40,016 bases of DNA from Amycolatopsis taiwanensis DSM 45107 (GCF_000519205.1 NZ_JAFB01000055.1:1-40016), one strand, 5' to 3'; numbered from the stretch's first letter, positions 15,227-24,022 are shown. Program-made: numbers and translations. The notes: generated by a model not told the origin, from the sequence alone.

Positions 15227-16593
15227 TTGCCTTCCTCCTCGATCTTCTTCGCCTGGATCCGGTCCACCAGCCCGGTGCTGTGCGCAGCTTTCCGGAACTC
15301 CTCGTCGGCCAGGACGCGGCGCAGGAACGGCACGGTGGTCTTCACCCCTGGACCGTCCACAGTGAACTCGTAGAGCGCGCGGTCCATCCGGTTCAGGGCC
15401 TGTTCGCGGTCCGGTGCCCAGACGATCACCTTGGCCACCATGGAGTCGTAGTGCGGGCTGAGGACGTACCCGGTGAAGGCGTGGGTGTCGACCCGGGTGA
15501 ACGGGCCCCCTGGCGGGTCGAACCGTTCCAGCACTCCCGCGGTGGGGACGAAGTCGCGATCCGGATCCTCGCCGTTGACGCGGCACTCGACCGCCACTCC
15601 GGTCAGCCGGATGTCCTGCTGGGTCAGGGTGAGCGGATGTCCCGCCGCCACCAGGATCTGCTCGCGCACCAGGTCGACGCCGGAGATCATCTCGGTCACC
15701 GGGTGCTCCACCTGGATCCGGGTGTTGATTTCCATGAAGTAGTGGTTCTGCTGGTCGTCCACGAGGAACTCGAAGGTGCACACGCCGACGTAGCCGACCT
15801 TGAGCGCGGCGAGGACCGACGAGTTGGCCATCTTCTTGGCGGTGGCCGCCGGGAGCGCGGGCGCGGGTCCCTCTTCGAGCAGCTTCTGGTGCCGCCGCTG
15901 CACCGAGCAGTCACGGGTGCCCAGGTGCACGCCGTTGCCGTGCGTGTCACACAGCACCTGGACCTCGACATGCCGGGCGCGTTCAAGGTAGCGCTCCAGA
16001 TAGACCCGGTCGTCACCGAACAGCGATCCCGCGACGTTCTTGGCCTGCGAGAAGGTCTTTTCCAGCTCCTCGGGACCACGCACCACGGCCATGCCCTTAC
16101 CGCCGCCACCGGCCGACGCCTTGATGATCACCGGGTAGCCGATCCGCTCGGCGGTGCTCGACGCATGCGCGAGGTCCGGTGACGGCTCGACGCTTCCCGG
16201 CAGCAGTGGCAAGCCGGCGTCGCTCATGATCCGGCGCGCACTGGCCTTGTCGCCGAGCGCCGACATCTGCGCCGGGCGTGGGCCGATGAACACCAGTCCG
16301 GCCTCGTCGCAGACCTCCGCGAAGTCAGCGTCCTCCGACAGGAATCCGTAGCCAGGGTGGATCGCCTCCGCGTCGGTCTTCAGCGCCGCCTCGATGATGG
16401 CCGGAGTGTTCTGGTAGCTGCGCCGGCTCTGGGCCGGTCCGATGTGGACGGTCTCGTCGAAGTGCCGGAGCACCCGGGGGTCACGGTCGGCGGTGGAATA
16501 CACTCCGACGGTACGAATCCCCAGTTCGCGGCAGGTTCTGGCCACCCGCAGCGCGATCTCGCCACGGTTCGCGATCAGCACTTTAGTGAACAT
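15223..16593 (-). CDS. accC: Biotin carboxylase subunit of acetyl-CoA carboxylase
   Basis: A 456-residue biotin carboxylase: FTKVLIANRGEIALRVARTCRELGI N-terminus, ATP-grasp glycine loop KASAGGGGKGM, and MEINTRIQVEHPVTE with catalytic Glu and Arg. The NTRIQVEH motif is the usual signature, though most members read NxRxQVEH or NPRLQVEH. It carboxylates the biotin on the carrier encoded just upstream (the two genes overlap by 11 bases). Unlike housekeeping actinobacterial acyl-CoA carboxylases, it is not fused to a BCCP domain. Its place between the carrier and ACP genes shows a dedicated malonyl-CoA supply for the PKS. Confidence 0.95.
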   Translation of the reverse strand: MFTKVLIANRGEIALRVARTCRELGIRTVGVYSTADRDPRVLRHFDETVHIGPAQSRRSYQNTPAIIEAALKTDAEAIHPGYGFLSEDADFAEVCDEAGLVFIGPRPAQMSALGDKASARRIMSDAGLPLLPGSVEPSPDLAHASSTAERIGYPVIIKASAGGGGKGMAVVRGPEELEKTFSQAKNVAGSLFGDDRVYLERYLERARHVEVQVLCDTHGNGVHLGTRDCSVQRRHQKLLEEGPAPALPAATAKKMANSSVLAALKVGYVGVCTFEFLVDDQQNHYFMEINTRIQVEHPVTEMISGVDLVREQILVAAGHPLTLTQQDIRLTGVAVECRVNGEDPDRDFVPTAGVLERFDPPGGPFTRVDTHAFTGYVLSPHYDSMVAKVIVWAPDREQALNRMDRALYEFTVDGPGVKTTVPFLRRVLADEEFRKAAHSTGLVDRIQAKKIEEEGK

Positions 16594-17086
16594 CGGTGTC
16601 GGCCTTTCCCAGCTCGTCGTCCGCGTTCGTCTTCAGCCGCAGCAACGGCTGGCCGAACTCGACTGACTCGCCGTTGCCCACGAGTACCTCGGCTACTATG
16701 GCCGTGGTTTCCGAGACAATGGGGTTGAACAGCTTCATCGCTTCCACGATCAGCACGGTCTGGCCCGGCTCGACGACGTCTCCAACCGTGACGAACGGTG
16801 GCTCGTCGGGGCCGGGGGAGTGGTAGACCGTGCCCACCATTGGCGAAGTCACCACAATGGACGCTGTATCGTCCACCGGCTCTCCTGCGTCCGTTTCGAC
16901 CGGCACGAGCGGGACAGGCACCACCGGGACGGCGCCGGCATCCTGCCACTCCACCTCGATGACCGCGTCGTTCGAGCGGACGGACAGCCGCCGCAGGGAA
17001 CCCGGCAGGTCCCCGGCCAGCCGCAAGGCCTGCGCACGAAGCCCGGTGAGCACGTCGCCGCCGGCTTGATCCTGTTGTGACACCAT
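16583..17086 (-). CDS. accB: Biotin carboxyl carrier protein of acetyl-CoA carboxylase
   Basis: A 167-residue BCCP. The C-terminal biotinyl domain runs from about residue 78 and contains EAMKLFN with K118 as the biotinylation site; the thumb segment precedes it (TVYHSPGPDEPPFV), an AccB hallmark. Residues 50-75 form the Pro/Val-rich flexible linker. The ATG at 17086 directly follows the carboxyltransferase stop (TAG-ATG). It passes CO2 from AccC to the fused AccD-AccA. Single-domain AccB is of the E. coli/plastid type, not the fused actinobacterial alpha-subunit type. Confidence 0.95.
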   Translation of the reverse strand: MVSQQDQAGGDVLTGLRAQALRLAGDLPGSLRRLSVRSNDAVIEVEWQDAGAVPVVPVPLVPVETDAGEPVDDTASIVVTSPMVGTVYHSPGPDEPPFVTVGDVVEPGQTVLIVEAMKLFNPIVSETTAIVAEVLVGNGESVEFGQPLLRLKTNADDELGKADTDVH

Positions 17087-18805
17087 CTAGCGCACCGCTT
17101 CCCTTCCGCGTTCGCTGACAACAATCCCGTTGGCGCCGAAGCCGCGGAAGCGCGCCCGCCGGCCGCGGACGAGGTCGGCGCGCTCGAGAAGTTCGAGCTC
17201 GGCCAGTGTCTGCGACACCACGTCGCCAAGGGCCGTGGCCATCACGATCGCGCCGCCGGCCTCCTCATGGGACGGTTCGGGCAGGACACCGTCGACCACC
17301 CCTAGTTCCAGCAGTCTGCGCGCGGTGATTCCGAGCGCTCGGGCCGCGCTGGGCGCGGAAGCGCCGTCGCCCCACAGGATCGCCGAGCAACCTTCCGGAG
17401 TGATGACCGAGTAGATGGCCCGCTCGAACATCAGCACCCGGTCGGCGACCGCGAGCGCCAGTGCGCCACCGCTGCCGCCTTCGCCGGTGATCACGGTGAC
17501 CACCGGGGTGCTGAGTTCGAACATGCCGAGGATGTTTTCCGCGATCGCGATGGACTGTCCGTGCTCCTCGGCGTCCTTGCCGGGATACGCGCCTGGTGTG
17601 TCGACCAGTGACACGATCGGGATACCGAGCCGGTCGGCCAGCCGCATGACGCGCAGCGCCTTGCGGTAGCCCTCCGGCTGTGGCATGCCGAAGTTCCGGC
17701 TGACCAGTTCGGTGGTCTGGTGTCCCTTCTGGTGTCCGATCACCGCGACCGGCCTGTCCCGCAGCCGGGCGAACCCGGCCACAATGGACGGGCAGTCCGC
17801 GGCCAGACGGTCCCCGTGCAGTTCGACGAACCCGTCGAAGGCGAGATCGAGGTAGTCCAGTGTGGTCGGCCTGCTCGTGTGGCGGGCCGCGCCGACGGCC
17901 TCCCACGCGTCCACCGGCGCCAGCAGTCGCGGATCCCTGACCAGCGTCGCGGTCTTCGCCTGCGCGGGAGCCTGGGCGACTTCGCCGGTCGCCTCGCTCG
18001 GACGCGTCGCCGACAAGAGTGCTTTCAACCAGCCACGTAGGTCGTGGCGGTGCTGCACGGCATCCACCTGTCCGTGCGCGAGCAGGAAGTCCGCGGTCTG
18101 GAAGTCCTCGGGCAGCCGCTGGCGGATGGTCTGCTCGATCACTCGCGGGCCGGCGAAGCCCATTCTGGCGCCCTTCTCGATCACCAGTACATCGCAGCTC
18201 GTCGCGAACGACGCCGCCACGCCGCCATAGGTCGGATCGGTGACCAGGCTGACGCTCAGCAGGCCCGCGTCCCGCAAGGCGGCGAGTGCCTGGCTGATCT
18301 TGGCCATCTGCATGAGCGCGAGCACGCCCTCCTGCATTCGCGCGCCGCCGGAGGAACTCACGATCAGCAGCGGGAGCCCGCCCTCCAGCGCCTGCTCCGC
18401 GGTGCGGATGATGAGCTCGCCCACCGCGGTACCGAGGCTGCCGCCCATGAACCGGAAGTCCATTACCGCCATCATCAGCGGGATCCCGCCGACCCTGCCA
18501 AGTCCACAAAGGACAGCGTCGTCGAGCCCGGTTGTCGCTCTGGCCTTGGCCAGGCGGTCTGAATAGGCTTGGGAGTCGACAAATCCGAGCACGTCGGTGG
18601 CCACGACGCGGACACTGAGTGGCTCGAAGCTGTCCGGATCGGTCAGCTGCGCAACGCGTTGCGACGCGGTCAGTCTGTGGTGGTGACCGCACTCCGGGCA
18701 GACCCCGAGGGCGCGTGCGAGCTTCTTCGCGTAGTTCAGTTCGCCGCAACCGGAACAGCGCGTCCAATTCTGCCGGACCGGCGCCCGCTCTCCTACACTC
18801 GTCAC
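17087..18805 (-). CDS. accDA: Acetyl-CoA carboxylase carboxyltransferase, fused beta (AccD) and alpha (AccA) subunits
   Basis: A 572-residue fusion. The N-terminal half is AccD: a four-cysteine zinc ribbon (C17, C20, C36, C39 in CSGCGEL...CPECG), then DFRFMGGSLGTAVGE and SSGGARMQEG with the oxyanion glycines. The C-terminal half, from about residue 300, is AccA: YLDLAFDGFVELHGDR, FGMPQPEGYRKALR, DTPGAYPGKDAEE and GEGGSGGALA. It transfers the carboxyl group to acetyl-CoA, giving malonyl-CoA. GTG at 18805 is preferred over TTG at 18808 because AAGGAGG then has proper spacing. It is the first gene of the eleven-gene core operon. Confidence 0.95.
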   Translation of the reverse strand: MTSVGERAPVRQNWTRCSGCGELNYAKKLARALGVCPECGHHHRLTASQRVAQLTDPDSFEPLSVRVVATDVLGFVDSQAYSDRLAKARATTGLDDAVLCGLGRVGGIPLMMAVMDFRFMGGSLGTAVGELIIRTAEQALEGGLPLLIVSSSGGARMQEGVLALMQMAKISQALAALRDAGLLSVSLVTDPTYGGVAASFATSCDVLVIEKGARMGFAGPRVIEQTIRQRLPEDFQTADFLLAHGQVDAVQHRHDLRGWLKALLSATRPSEATGEVAQAPAQAKTATLVRDPRLLAPVDAWEAVGAARHTSRPTTLDYLDLAFDGFVELHGDRLAADCPSIVAGFARLRDRPVAVIGHQKGHQTTELVSRNFGMPQPEGYRKALRVMRLADRLGIPIVSLVDTPGAYPGKDAEEHGQSIAIAENILGMFELSTPVVTVITGEGGSGGALALAVADRVLMFERAIYSVITPEGCSAILWGDGASAPSAARALGITARRLLELGVVDGVLPEPSHEEAGGAIVMATALGDVVSQTLAELELLERADLVRGRRARFRGFGANGIVVSERGREAVR

Positions 18806-19083
18806 CAACTACCTCCTTGCCGATGTGCCCGGCTACCCGTTACGGCCGTGACTCGTCCGGGTTGCCGCGGGCGTCTCCCCAGCCACTTCGATGGCGGGGA
18901 GGCCAGGATGTGCGTCGAGGCGGACGCGCCGTTGCCCCAGCGCCTCTGATGCGACTTCCTGTAACGATTTCACTCCGCTCCGATCCCACCGTCTTGAGCC
19001 AGCCGTCCCGCGGTGGCGGGAACTGTGCCGGGCAACGCAAATCGTCAGAGGTGCCTGGGAAAGGAGAAAAGAGGTCGACTGCG
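18806..19083 (-). promoter_or_regulatory. Leader and probable promoter region of the core PKS operon
   Basis: About 280 bases between the hairpin after the response-regulator gene and the start of the fused carboxyltransferase. It ends in a strong ribosome-binding site (AAGGAGG, 18811-18817 on the plus strand complement). No gene is seen here. All eleven downstream genes lie on this strand with overlaps or gaps of at most twelve bases, so one promoter here probably drives the set. I could not identify -10/-35 boxes with confidence. Confidence 0.5.
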
Positions 19084-19112
19084 GGCCTCCCCGGCTTGTC
19101 ATCGGGGAGGCC
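19084..19112 (-). terminator. Hairpin terminator of the two-component genes
   Basis: A perfect 10-base stem GGCCTCCCCG/CGGGGAGGCC with a 9-base loop, 45 bases past the stop of the response-regulator gene. On the minus strand a short T-run (CTCTTTTC) follows about a dozen bases later. It would separate regulator transcription from the PKS operon. Confidence 0.7.
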
Positions 19113-19156
19113 TGTTCAGCGGACCGCCTGCGCCGCGGGCGGTGTGTGATGGCGGG

Positions 19157-19813
19157 TCAGTGCCCGAGGCCCGCCCGGCGTGCCAGCACCGCGGCCTCGG
19201 TGCGGTCGACCACTTGTAACTTCGCGAAAATCCGCGAATGGTAGTTACGAACGGTCTTGATCGACAGCCCGAGCGCCCGGGCGATGGCGACGTTTCCTTC
19301 GCCGTCGGCGACCAGTTCCAGTACCGCCCGCTCCCGGTCGGTGAGTTCCGGGAAGGGGGTGGGCGTTACCGGTGGTTTCACCAGGTACTCGACCACCCAT
19401 TTCGCCACCTGGGCGTCAAAGAACAGGCCGCCGGAAACGGTGGTACAGATCGCCTGCCGGATATCCTCCGACTCGGTGCCCTTCATGAGATATCCACGGG
19501 CGCCCGCGCGAATCGCCGCGAAGAACGTGTCGCGGTCCTCGAGCATCGTGATCACGACGACCGAGGTGCGGGGCAGGCGGGCGACGATGTTCCTGGTGAC
19601 CTCGATTCCCGACGTCCCCGGTAGGTTGACGTCCATCAGCACCAGCCTGGGTCTCAGCCGCCAGGTCATCGCCAGCGCCTCGTCGCCGGTCGGCGCTTCA
19701 CCGACCACCTTGAACATCGCGAACTCTTCCAGTAGGCTACGCAGCCCGTAGCGATAGAGCGGGTGGTCGTCGGCGATTAGTATCTCGATCTGCTCACTTT
19801 CGGTTCTTCCCAC
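19157..19813 (-). CDS. NarL/FixJ-family response regulator
   Basis: A complete 218-residue regulator. The receiver domain has ADDHPLYRYGLR, phospho-acceptor D61 in LVLMDVNLPG, a Thr at VVITML and Lys at GYLMKG. The C-terminal LuxR-type HTH reads LTDRERAVLELVADGEGNVAIARALGLSIKTVRNYHSRIFAKL. The start is a GTG at 19813 without a clear ribosome-binding site. It lies downstream of a NarL-type kinase gene on the same strand, with 109 bases between, and upstream of the core PKS operon, so it likely activates the cluster. The partial regulator at the left edge is a paralogue. Confidence 0.92.
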   Translation of the reverse strand: MGRTESEQIEILIADDHPLYRYGLRSLLEEFAMFKVVGEAPTGDEALAMTWRLRPRLVLMDVNLPGTSGIEVTRNIVARLPRTSVVVITMLEDRDTFFAAIRAGARGYLMKGTESEDIRQAICTTVSGGLFFDAQVAKWVVEYLVKPPVTPTPFPELTDRERAVLELVADGEGNVAIARALGLSIKTVRNYHSRIFAKLQVVDRTEAAVLARRAGLGH

Positions 19814-19922
19814 GGAAATGCCCCAGAGTCGGTCACGGCCCGATTACCAGGCACAGCACGGCCTCGACGATACGTGCCTGACACGCGGACATCGTTGCCC
19901 GCGTGCGGAGTGCACACCTTGA

Positions 19923-20888
19923 TCACGCGGGCCGGGCCGGCCGTCTTCGCTGAGCTCCCGCGAGTGGTAGCGCCGCCAGCGCGACCGTGCCGCTGGGTAT
20001 GGCCTGCCCGATGGTGCACCAGCCACCCATCTCGGCCGCCCGCTCCGTCATGTTCGCCAGGCCCGAGCCGCCGACGCCGGCTCGCCGCGTGCTCGTGGCG
20101 GTGGTCACGCCGATTCCGTCGTCCTGGACCTGGATGTGCAGGTTCTCCTCATCCACCCATACCGACACGAGGCAGTGCTCGGCGCGGGAGTGCCGGAGCA
20201 CGTTGGTGAGTGCCTCCTTGACGATCGAAAACGCGGGCAAACTCACCTCCTCGGGCACCTCGTCGAGTCCGTCGCCAAGGTTGAGGGTGATCTCCAGGCG
20301 CCCGCGGAAGATCGCCTGCATACGGCCGATCATGTTCCGCAGCGCGTCGGCGAAGCAGGTCATGCCGACCGGCCGGGCCCAGCGGTGTGATGCGCCGACG
20401 CAGTGCCGAAGCCGGTGCCTGGCCGACATGCGCCGCACGGTGGTGACCAGGTCGCTCGTGATGACGCGCAGCTCGTCGATCATGTCGCTGGCCCGGTCGA
20501 TGTCCGAGCGCATCACGCGGCCGGCGAGCTCCAGATGGGCGCTCACTCCCGCCAGTGCCGAGCCGACATCGTCGTGCAGGTCGCGCAGCAAACGGGACAG
20601 GTGGACCTGGTGCTCACAGACGCGGCCGGCATGTCCCTCGCTCGGGTCTGTCTGGTCTGAACCACAATTTGGCTGGTCGTCCGCGGGTTTCACTGAGTGG
20701 TGCGGCAGCTGGCCGGCCATCGTCGTGCCAAGGCGATATAGCAGCGAGAGAAGAAACGTCCCGAGTGTTCTTGCCAGCCATCCTCTGATGCGCGTGGCCG
20801 GCCTGCCCGGTTTTTCGTCGGGATTCGGATGGTCTTGCTTTGGTTTCGATTCAAGCTGGTTTTCCGAGATACGGTCGCTCACGCCCAC
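19923..20888 (-). CDS. NarL-type sensor histidine kinase (HisKA_3/HATPase)
   Basis: A 321-residue kinase. The phosphorylated His is H105 in LLRDLHDDVGSALAG; the ATP-binding half has EALTNVLRHSRA (N box), QDDGIG (G1) and GGSGLANMTERAAEMGG (G2). Input is minimal: a hydrophilic, Pro/Lys-rich N-terminus and one weak hydrophobic stretch (residues 38-58), so the sensed signal is unclear. The segment HRLRHCVGASHRW between the dimerisation and catalytic parts is long. GTG start at 20888. It presumably phosphorylates the regulator encoded just downstream. Confidence 0.88.
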   Translation of the reverse strand: MGVSDRISENQLESKPKQDHPNPDEKPGRPATRIRGWLARTLGTFLLSLLYRLGTTMAGQLPHHSVKPADDQPNCGSDQTDPSEGHAGRVCEHQVHLSRLLRDLHDDVGSALAGVSAHLELAGRVMRSDIDRASDMIDELRVITSDLVTTVRRMSARHRLRHCVGASHRWARPVGMTCFADALRNMIGRMQAIFRGRLEITLNLGDGLDEVPEEVSLPAFSIVKEALTNVLRHSRAEHCLVSVWVDEENLHIQVQDDGIGVTTATSTRRAGVGGSGLANMTERAAEMGGWCTIGQAIPSGTVALAALPLAGAQRRRPARPA

Positions 20889-21481
20889 CTTGCCCCATTA
20901 GGTAGAACCAGTCGAGTCGAACGATAAAATAACGTCTGGGATGTTACCAGCGCCCCCCACGGGGTTGCAACGGTTCTGAAGTAAACATTCAAGTCGCTGG
21001 TAGGCGGCATCCACTGCGGGATGTGGTGATCCGAGTGGGGGTTTTCGTGGTTAGCTCGGCGCGGCCGGCATCGCCCGGCGCCGTCAGGTGTCATCGGGGC
21101 TGGGGGCACGTTTCCCGAGCCGACTGGGATTGTCACCCAGTGCGGCTGGGACTTCGGTTCAATGGGACGGCCTCCTGTTGTGCCGCGCCATGCGTTTCCG
21201 GTCCGGAAAAAGGCTGGCGAACGTGCCTGTGGCCCGGTCGAGGGCGCCCGGCCGTCACCTTGTTGGCGAGGCGACAACAAGACGTGATCCGAATGTGACA
21301 TGCTTGCGCCCCGGGTTGGCGCGTGATTATCTTGGCTCATGTGGTTACCGCGGGACACGCGAATTGAATTTGCGCACATCTGGCGCTGATCCGGAAATTT
21401 GGGGGTCATTGTTTCTGTCATGTTTTGCCGTCACGGTAGCACGCCGGGACCATCGGTTTCGGCTCGACAAGGAAGTACGCA
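20889..21481. promoter_or_regulatory. Divergent control region between the kinase and the E1 operon
   Basis: 593 bases without a convincing gene; open frames on both strands lack coding character. It must hold promoters for the minus-strand kinase/regulator pair and for the plus-strand E1 alpha operon. The part from about 21330 to 21480 is poorer in GC and ends with AAGGAAG before the ATG at 21482. I see no clear operator palindrome. Confidence 0.5.
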
Positions 21482-22474
21482 ATGACGAACCATCGCGATG
21501 CTGTTGCAGCAGGCCGCGAACTCCTGATTGAAATATACCGAACAATGCGGACGATCCGGGAGTTCGAAGATCGGGTGCACACCGAGTTCGCCGGTGAGGA
21601 CATCCCCGGTGCGGTGCATTTGTACGCCGGGCAGGAGGCGATCGCCGCCGGCGTCTGTTCGGTGCTGTCCGATGACGACTACATCGCCAGCACACACCGT
21701 GGCCACGGGCACGCTGTGGCCAAAGGCTGTGACGTGACCGGCATGATGCTGGAGCTCTACGGTAAGTCAGGCGGCCTGTGCGGCGGCAAGGGCGGGTCGA
21801 TGCACATCGCCGACTTCGATCGCGGCATGCTCGGTGCCAACGGCGTGGCGGCCGGGGGAGTTCCGCTCGCCGCCGGTGCGGCCCTGTCCGCGAAAGTACG
21901 CGGGACCGACCAGGTGGCCGTGGCGTTCCTGGGCGACGGCGGGGCGAACCAGGGGGCGTTCGCCGAGAGCCTCGTTCTGGCCGTGGTTTGGCAGTTGCCC
22001 GTGGTTTTCGTCGTGGAGGACAACGGGTTCGCCCAGGCCACCGGGACCAGCTTCCACCTGGCCGGCAAGCAAATCGCGCTGCGCGGTGAAGCCGTCGGCA
22101 TCCCCTCACGGGTGGTCGACGGCTACGACGTGTTCGCCGTGCGTCAGGCGGCCGCCGAAGCCGTGGAACGCGCCCGCTCGGGCGGTGGCCCCACCCTGCT
22201 GGAATGCAAGGCCGACCGGTTCTACGGCCATATGGAGGGCTGGGACCAGCAGGCATACCGGCTCGAGTCCGAGATCGACGAACTCCGGTCGTCGCACGAC
22301 TGCGTCAAACTGTTCGCCGACCGGGTGCTCGCCGACGAAAGCCTTACCGCGGAAGAACTTTCCGCCGTCGACGCCGCCGTACGGGCGCGCATCGACGCCG
22401 CGGTGGAGGAGGCCCGCAACGCCAAGGAGCCCGACATCAGCGAGCTACTGACCGACGTCTACGCCAGCTATTGA
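21482..22474 (+). CDS. 2-oxoacid (pyruvate/acetoin-type) dehydrogenase E1 component, alpha subunit
   Basis: A 330-residue E1 alpha. The thiamine diphosphate motif starts at GDGGANQG (residues 151-158) and ends with N181 in VVEDNGFAQAT; HRGHGHAVAKG and GGKGGSMHI are family signatures. With the beta subunit it decarboxylates a 2-oxo acid to a ThDP-bound acyl carbanion. Length and motifs are closest to acetoin/pyruvate dehydrogenase E1. No E2 or E3 gene is in the window. Orphan E1 pairs in some antibiotic clusters (avilamycin, and octose-bearing aromatic polyketides) are reported to add two-carbon branches instead of making acyl-CoA. First gene of the right-arm operon. Confidence 0.92.
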   Translation: MTNHRDAVAAGRELLIEIYRTMRTIREFEDRVHTEFAGEDIPGAVHLYAGQEAIAAGVCSVLSDDDYIASTHRGHGHAVAKGCDVTGMMLELYGKSGGLCGGKGGSMHIADFDRGMLGANGVAAGGVPLAAGAALSAKVRGTDQVAVAFLGDGGANQGAFAESLVLAVVWQLPVVFVVEDNGFAQATGTSFHLAGKQIALRGEAVGIPSRVVDGYDVFAVRQAAAEAVERARSGGGPTLLECKADRFYGHMEGWDQQAYRLESEIDELRSSHDCVKLFADRVLADESLTAEELSAVDAAVRARIDAAVEEARNAKEPDISELLTDVYASY

Positions 22475-22514
22475 CGCTTCAGCCACTGGAACACATCGAC
22501 GGAAGGAGGACGGC

Positions 22515-23525
22515 GTGGCGCGAGTCCTGTCGTACCTGGACGCCATCGGCGAGGCCCTGACCCAAGAGATGCGGCGCGACCCGGCCGTGGTGGTCTTCGG
22601 CGAGGACAATATCGGCGGCACCGGCACCAACGGCAAGCTGGGCAATGCCTGGGGCCCCACCAAGGGCCTGCACCAGGAGTTCCCCGACCAGATCTTCGAC
22701 GCCCCGATCACCGAGGCGGCATTCGTCGGTGCCGCGGTCGGTGCGGCCGCGACCGGGCTGCGGCCCGTGGCCGACCTGTTGTTCGTCGACTTCGCCGGCG
22801 TCTGTTTCGACCAGATCCTCAACCAGGCAGCGAAACTGCGTTACATGGTCGGCGGTAAGGCCAGCGTGCCACTGGTACTGCGGGCGATGTGGGGCACGGG
22901 TATGCGGCGCGGCGCACAGCATTCCCAGGCGCTGTACCCGATCTTCGCCCACATCCCCGGCCTGAAGGTGGTGGTGCCCGCCAGCCCGGCGGACGCCAAG
23001 GGCCTGATGATCACCGCGATCCGTGACCAGGACCCGGTGATCTTCTTCGAGCACAAGATGCTCTACTTCAGCCACGGTGTGGTGCCCGAGGAGCCCTACG
23101 AGATTCCGTTCGGCAAGGCCCGGATCGTCCGGGAGGGCGGCGACTGCACCATCGTGGCCATCGGCCGGATGGTGGCCGAGGCCGAGACCGCGGCGGAACA
23201 ACTGGCCGCCGACGGCGTGTCCTGCGAGATCATCGATCCCCGTACGGTTTCCCCGCTCGATGAGGAGACCATCTACGCCAGCGTTCGGCGCACCGGCCAC
23301 CTCGTGGTGGTCGACGAGTCGAACCCCCGCTGCTCGGCCGCCTCGGACATCGGGTCCCTGGTGGCACAGAACGTTTTCGATGCTTTGCGTGGCCCGGTCC
23401 GGATGGTGACCTCCCCGCATGCGCCCACCCCGTTCAGCCCCGCACTGGAGGATGCGTACGCGCCCTCGGCCGCGCGGATTTCCGAGGCCGTACAGGCAGT
23501 CCTTCGCCGCGCGGTAGCGGCCTAG
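22515..23525 (+). CDS. 2-oxoacid (pyruvate/acetoin-type) dehydrogenase E1 component, beta subunit
   Basis: A 336-residue E1 beta: VVVFGEDNIGGTGTNGKLGNAWGPTKGL, FDAPITEAAFVGAAVGAAATGLRPV (with the conserved TEAAF that contacts ThDP), FEHKMLYF, and the transketolase C-terminal domain (VSCEIIDPRTVSPLDEETI). GTG at 22515 has AAGGAGG five bases upstream. It follows the alpha gene by 40 bases and forms the heterotetramer with it. The fate of the ThDP-bound group is the open question since no acyltransferase partner is encoded nearby. Confidence 0.92.
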   Translation: MARVLSYLDAIGEALTQEMRRDPAVVVFGEDNIGGTGTNGKLGNAWGPTKGLHQEFPDQIFDAPITEAAFVGAAVGAAATGLRPVADLLFVDFAGVCFDQILNQAAKLRYMVGGKASVPLVLRAMWGTGMRRGAQHSQALYPIFAHIPGLKVVVPASPADAKGLMITAIRDQDPVIFFEHKMLYFSHGVVPEEPYEIPFGKARIVREGGDCTIVAIGRMVAEAETAAEQLAADGVSCEIIDPRTVSPLDEETIYASVRRTGHLVVVDESNPRCSAASDIGSLVAQNVFDALRGPVRMVTSPHAPTPFSPALEDAYAPSAARISEAVQAVLRRAVAA

Positions 23526-23585
23526 AGACTGTTTTGAAGTGGCTTGCTGAAACACCACCTAACCGAACACCGTTAAGGAGTGAGC

Positions 23586-23990
23586 ATGACTTCCGTCGAG
23601 GAACACCCGAACGTCCAGCTGCTCAAGAAGGTCTACGCCGCGTTCGGCGTCGGCGACGTCGAGACCGCAAGCCAGTACTGGCATGAGGACGCGGTGCACC
23701 ACTACCCCGGACGCAACCCGCTGTCCGGAACTCACAAGGGGCTCGAAGATTCGATCGCCTTCGCCAACAAGATCTTCGAGCTCACAGAGGGCAAGCTGTT
23801 CATGGAGGCGTGGGAAGTCGGGGCCAGTGAGGGACACGGGTTCGCCTTGCTGAACACGCGCTACGAGCGCAAGGGCAAGGTGCTGGAGATGCCGTTCGTG
23901 AACGTCGCACGGATCGTGGACGGCAAGATCGCCGAGTTCTGGACCTACCCCGAGGACGTACACGCGACCGACGAGTTCTGGAACTCCTGA
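23586..23990 (+). CDS. SnoaL-like/NTF2-fold protein
   Basis: A 134-residue NTF2-like protein: NVQLLKKVYAAFGVGDVETASQYWHEDAVHHYPGRNPLSGTHKG, then FMEAWEVG, FVNVARIVDGKIAEFWTYPED. This pattern (WHEDAVHH.PG.NPLSG.H.G) belongs to the ketosteroid-isomerase-like SnoaL subgroup found in many biosynthetic clusters; it differs from the two other SnoaL-type proteins here. The ATG at 23586 is favoured by AAGGAG five bases upstream over the GTG at 23580. It lies between the E1 pair and the FAD monooxygenase. It could act as cyclase, epoxide hydrolase or isomerase; undecided. Confidence 0.85.
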   Translation: MTSVEEHPNVQLLKKVYAAFGVGDVETASQYWHEDAVHHYPGRNPLSGTHKGLEDSIAFANKIFELTEGKLFMEAWEVGASEGHGFALLNTRYERKGKVLEMPFVNVARIVDGKIAEFWTYPEDVHATDEFWNS

Positions 23991-24022
23991 CCGAACCGGC
24001 GAAACCTGGGAGTCAGCACAGC

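Noticed and set aside
14930..15781. Extended version of the ACP frame (283 codons)
   Set aside because: The upstream part is antisense-like Arg/Gly-rich sequence inside accC; the GTG at 15226 with a strong ribosome-binding site and overlap to the accC stop gives a normal ACP.
20879..21421. Minus-strand frame of 180 codons in the kinase/E1 divergent region
   Set aside because: No family motifs, poor codon character and position over the expected promoters; treated as intergenic.
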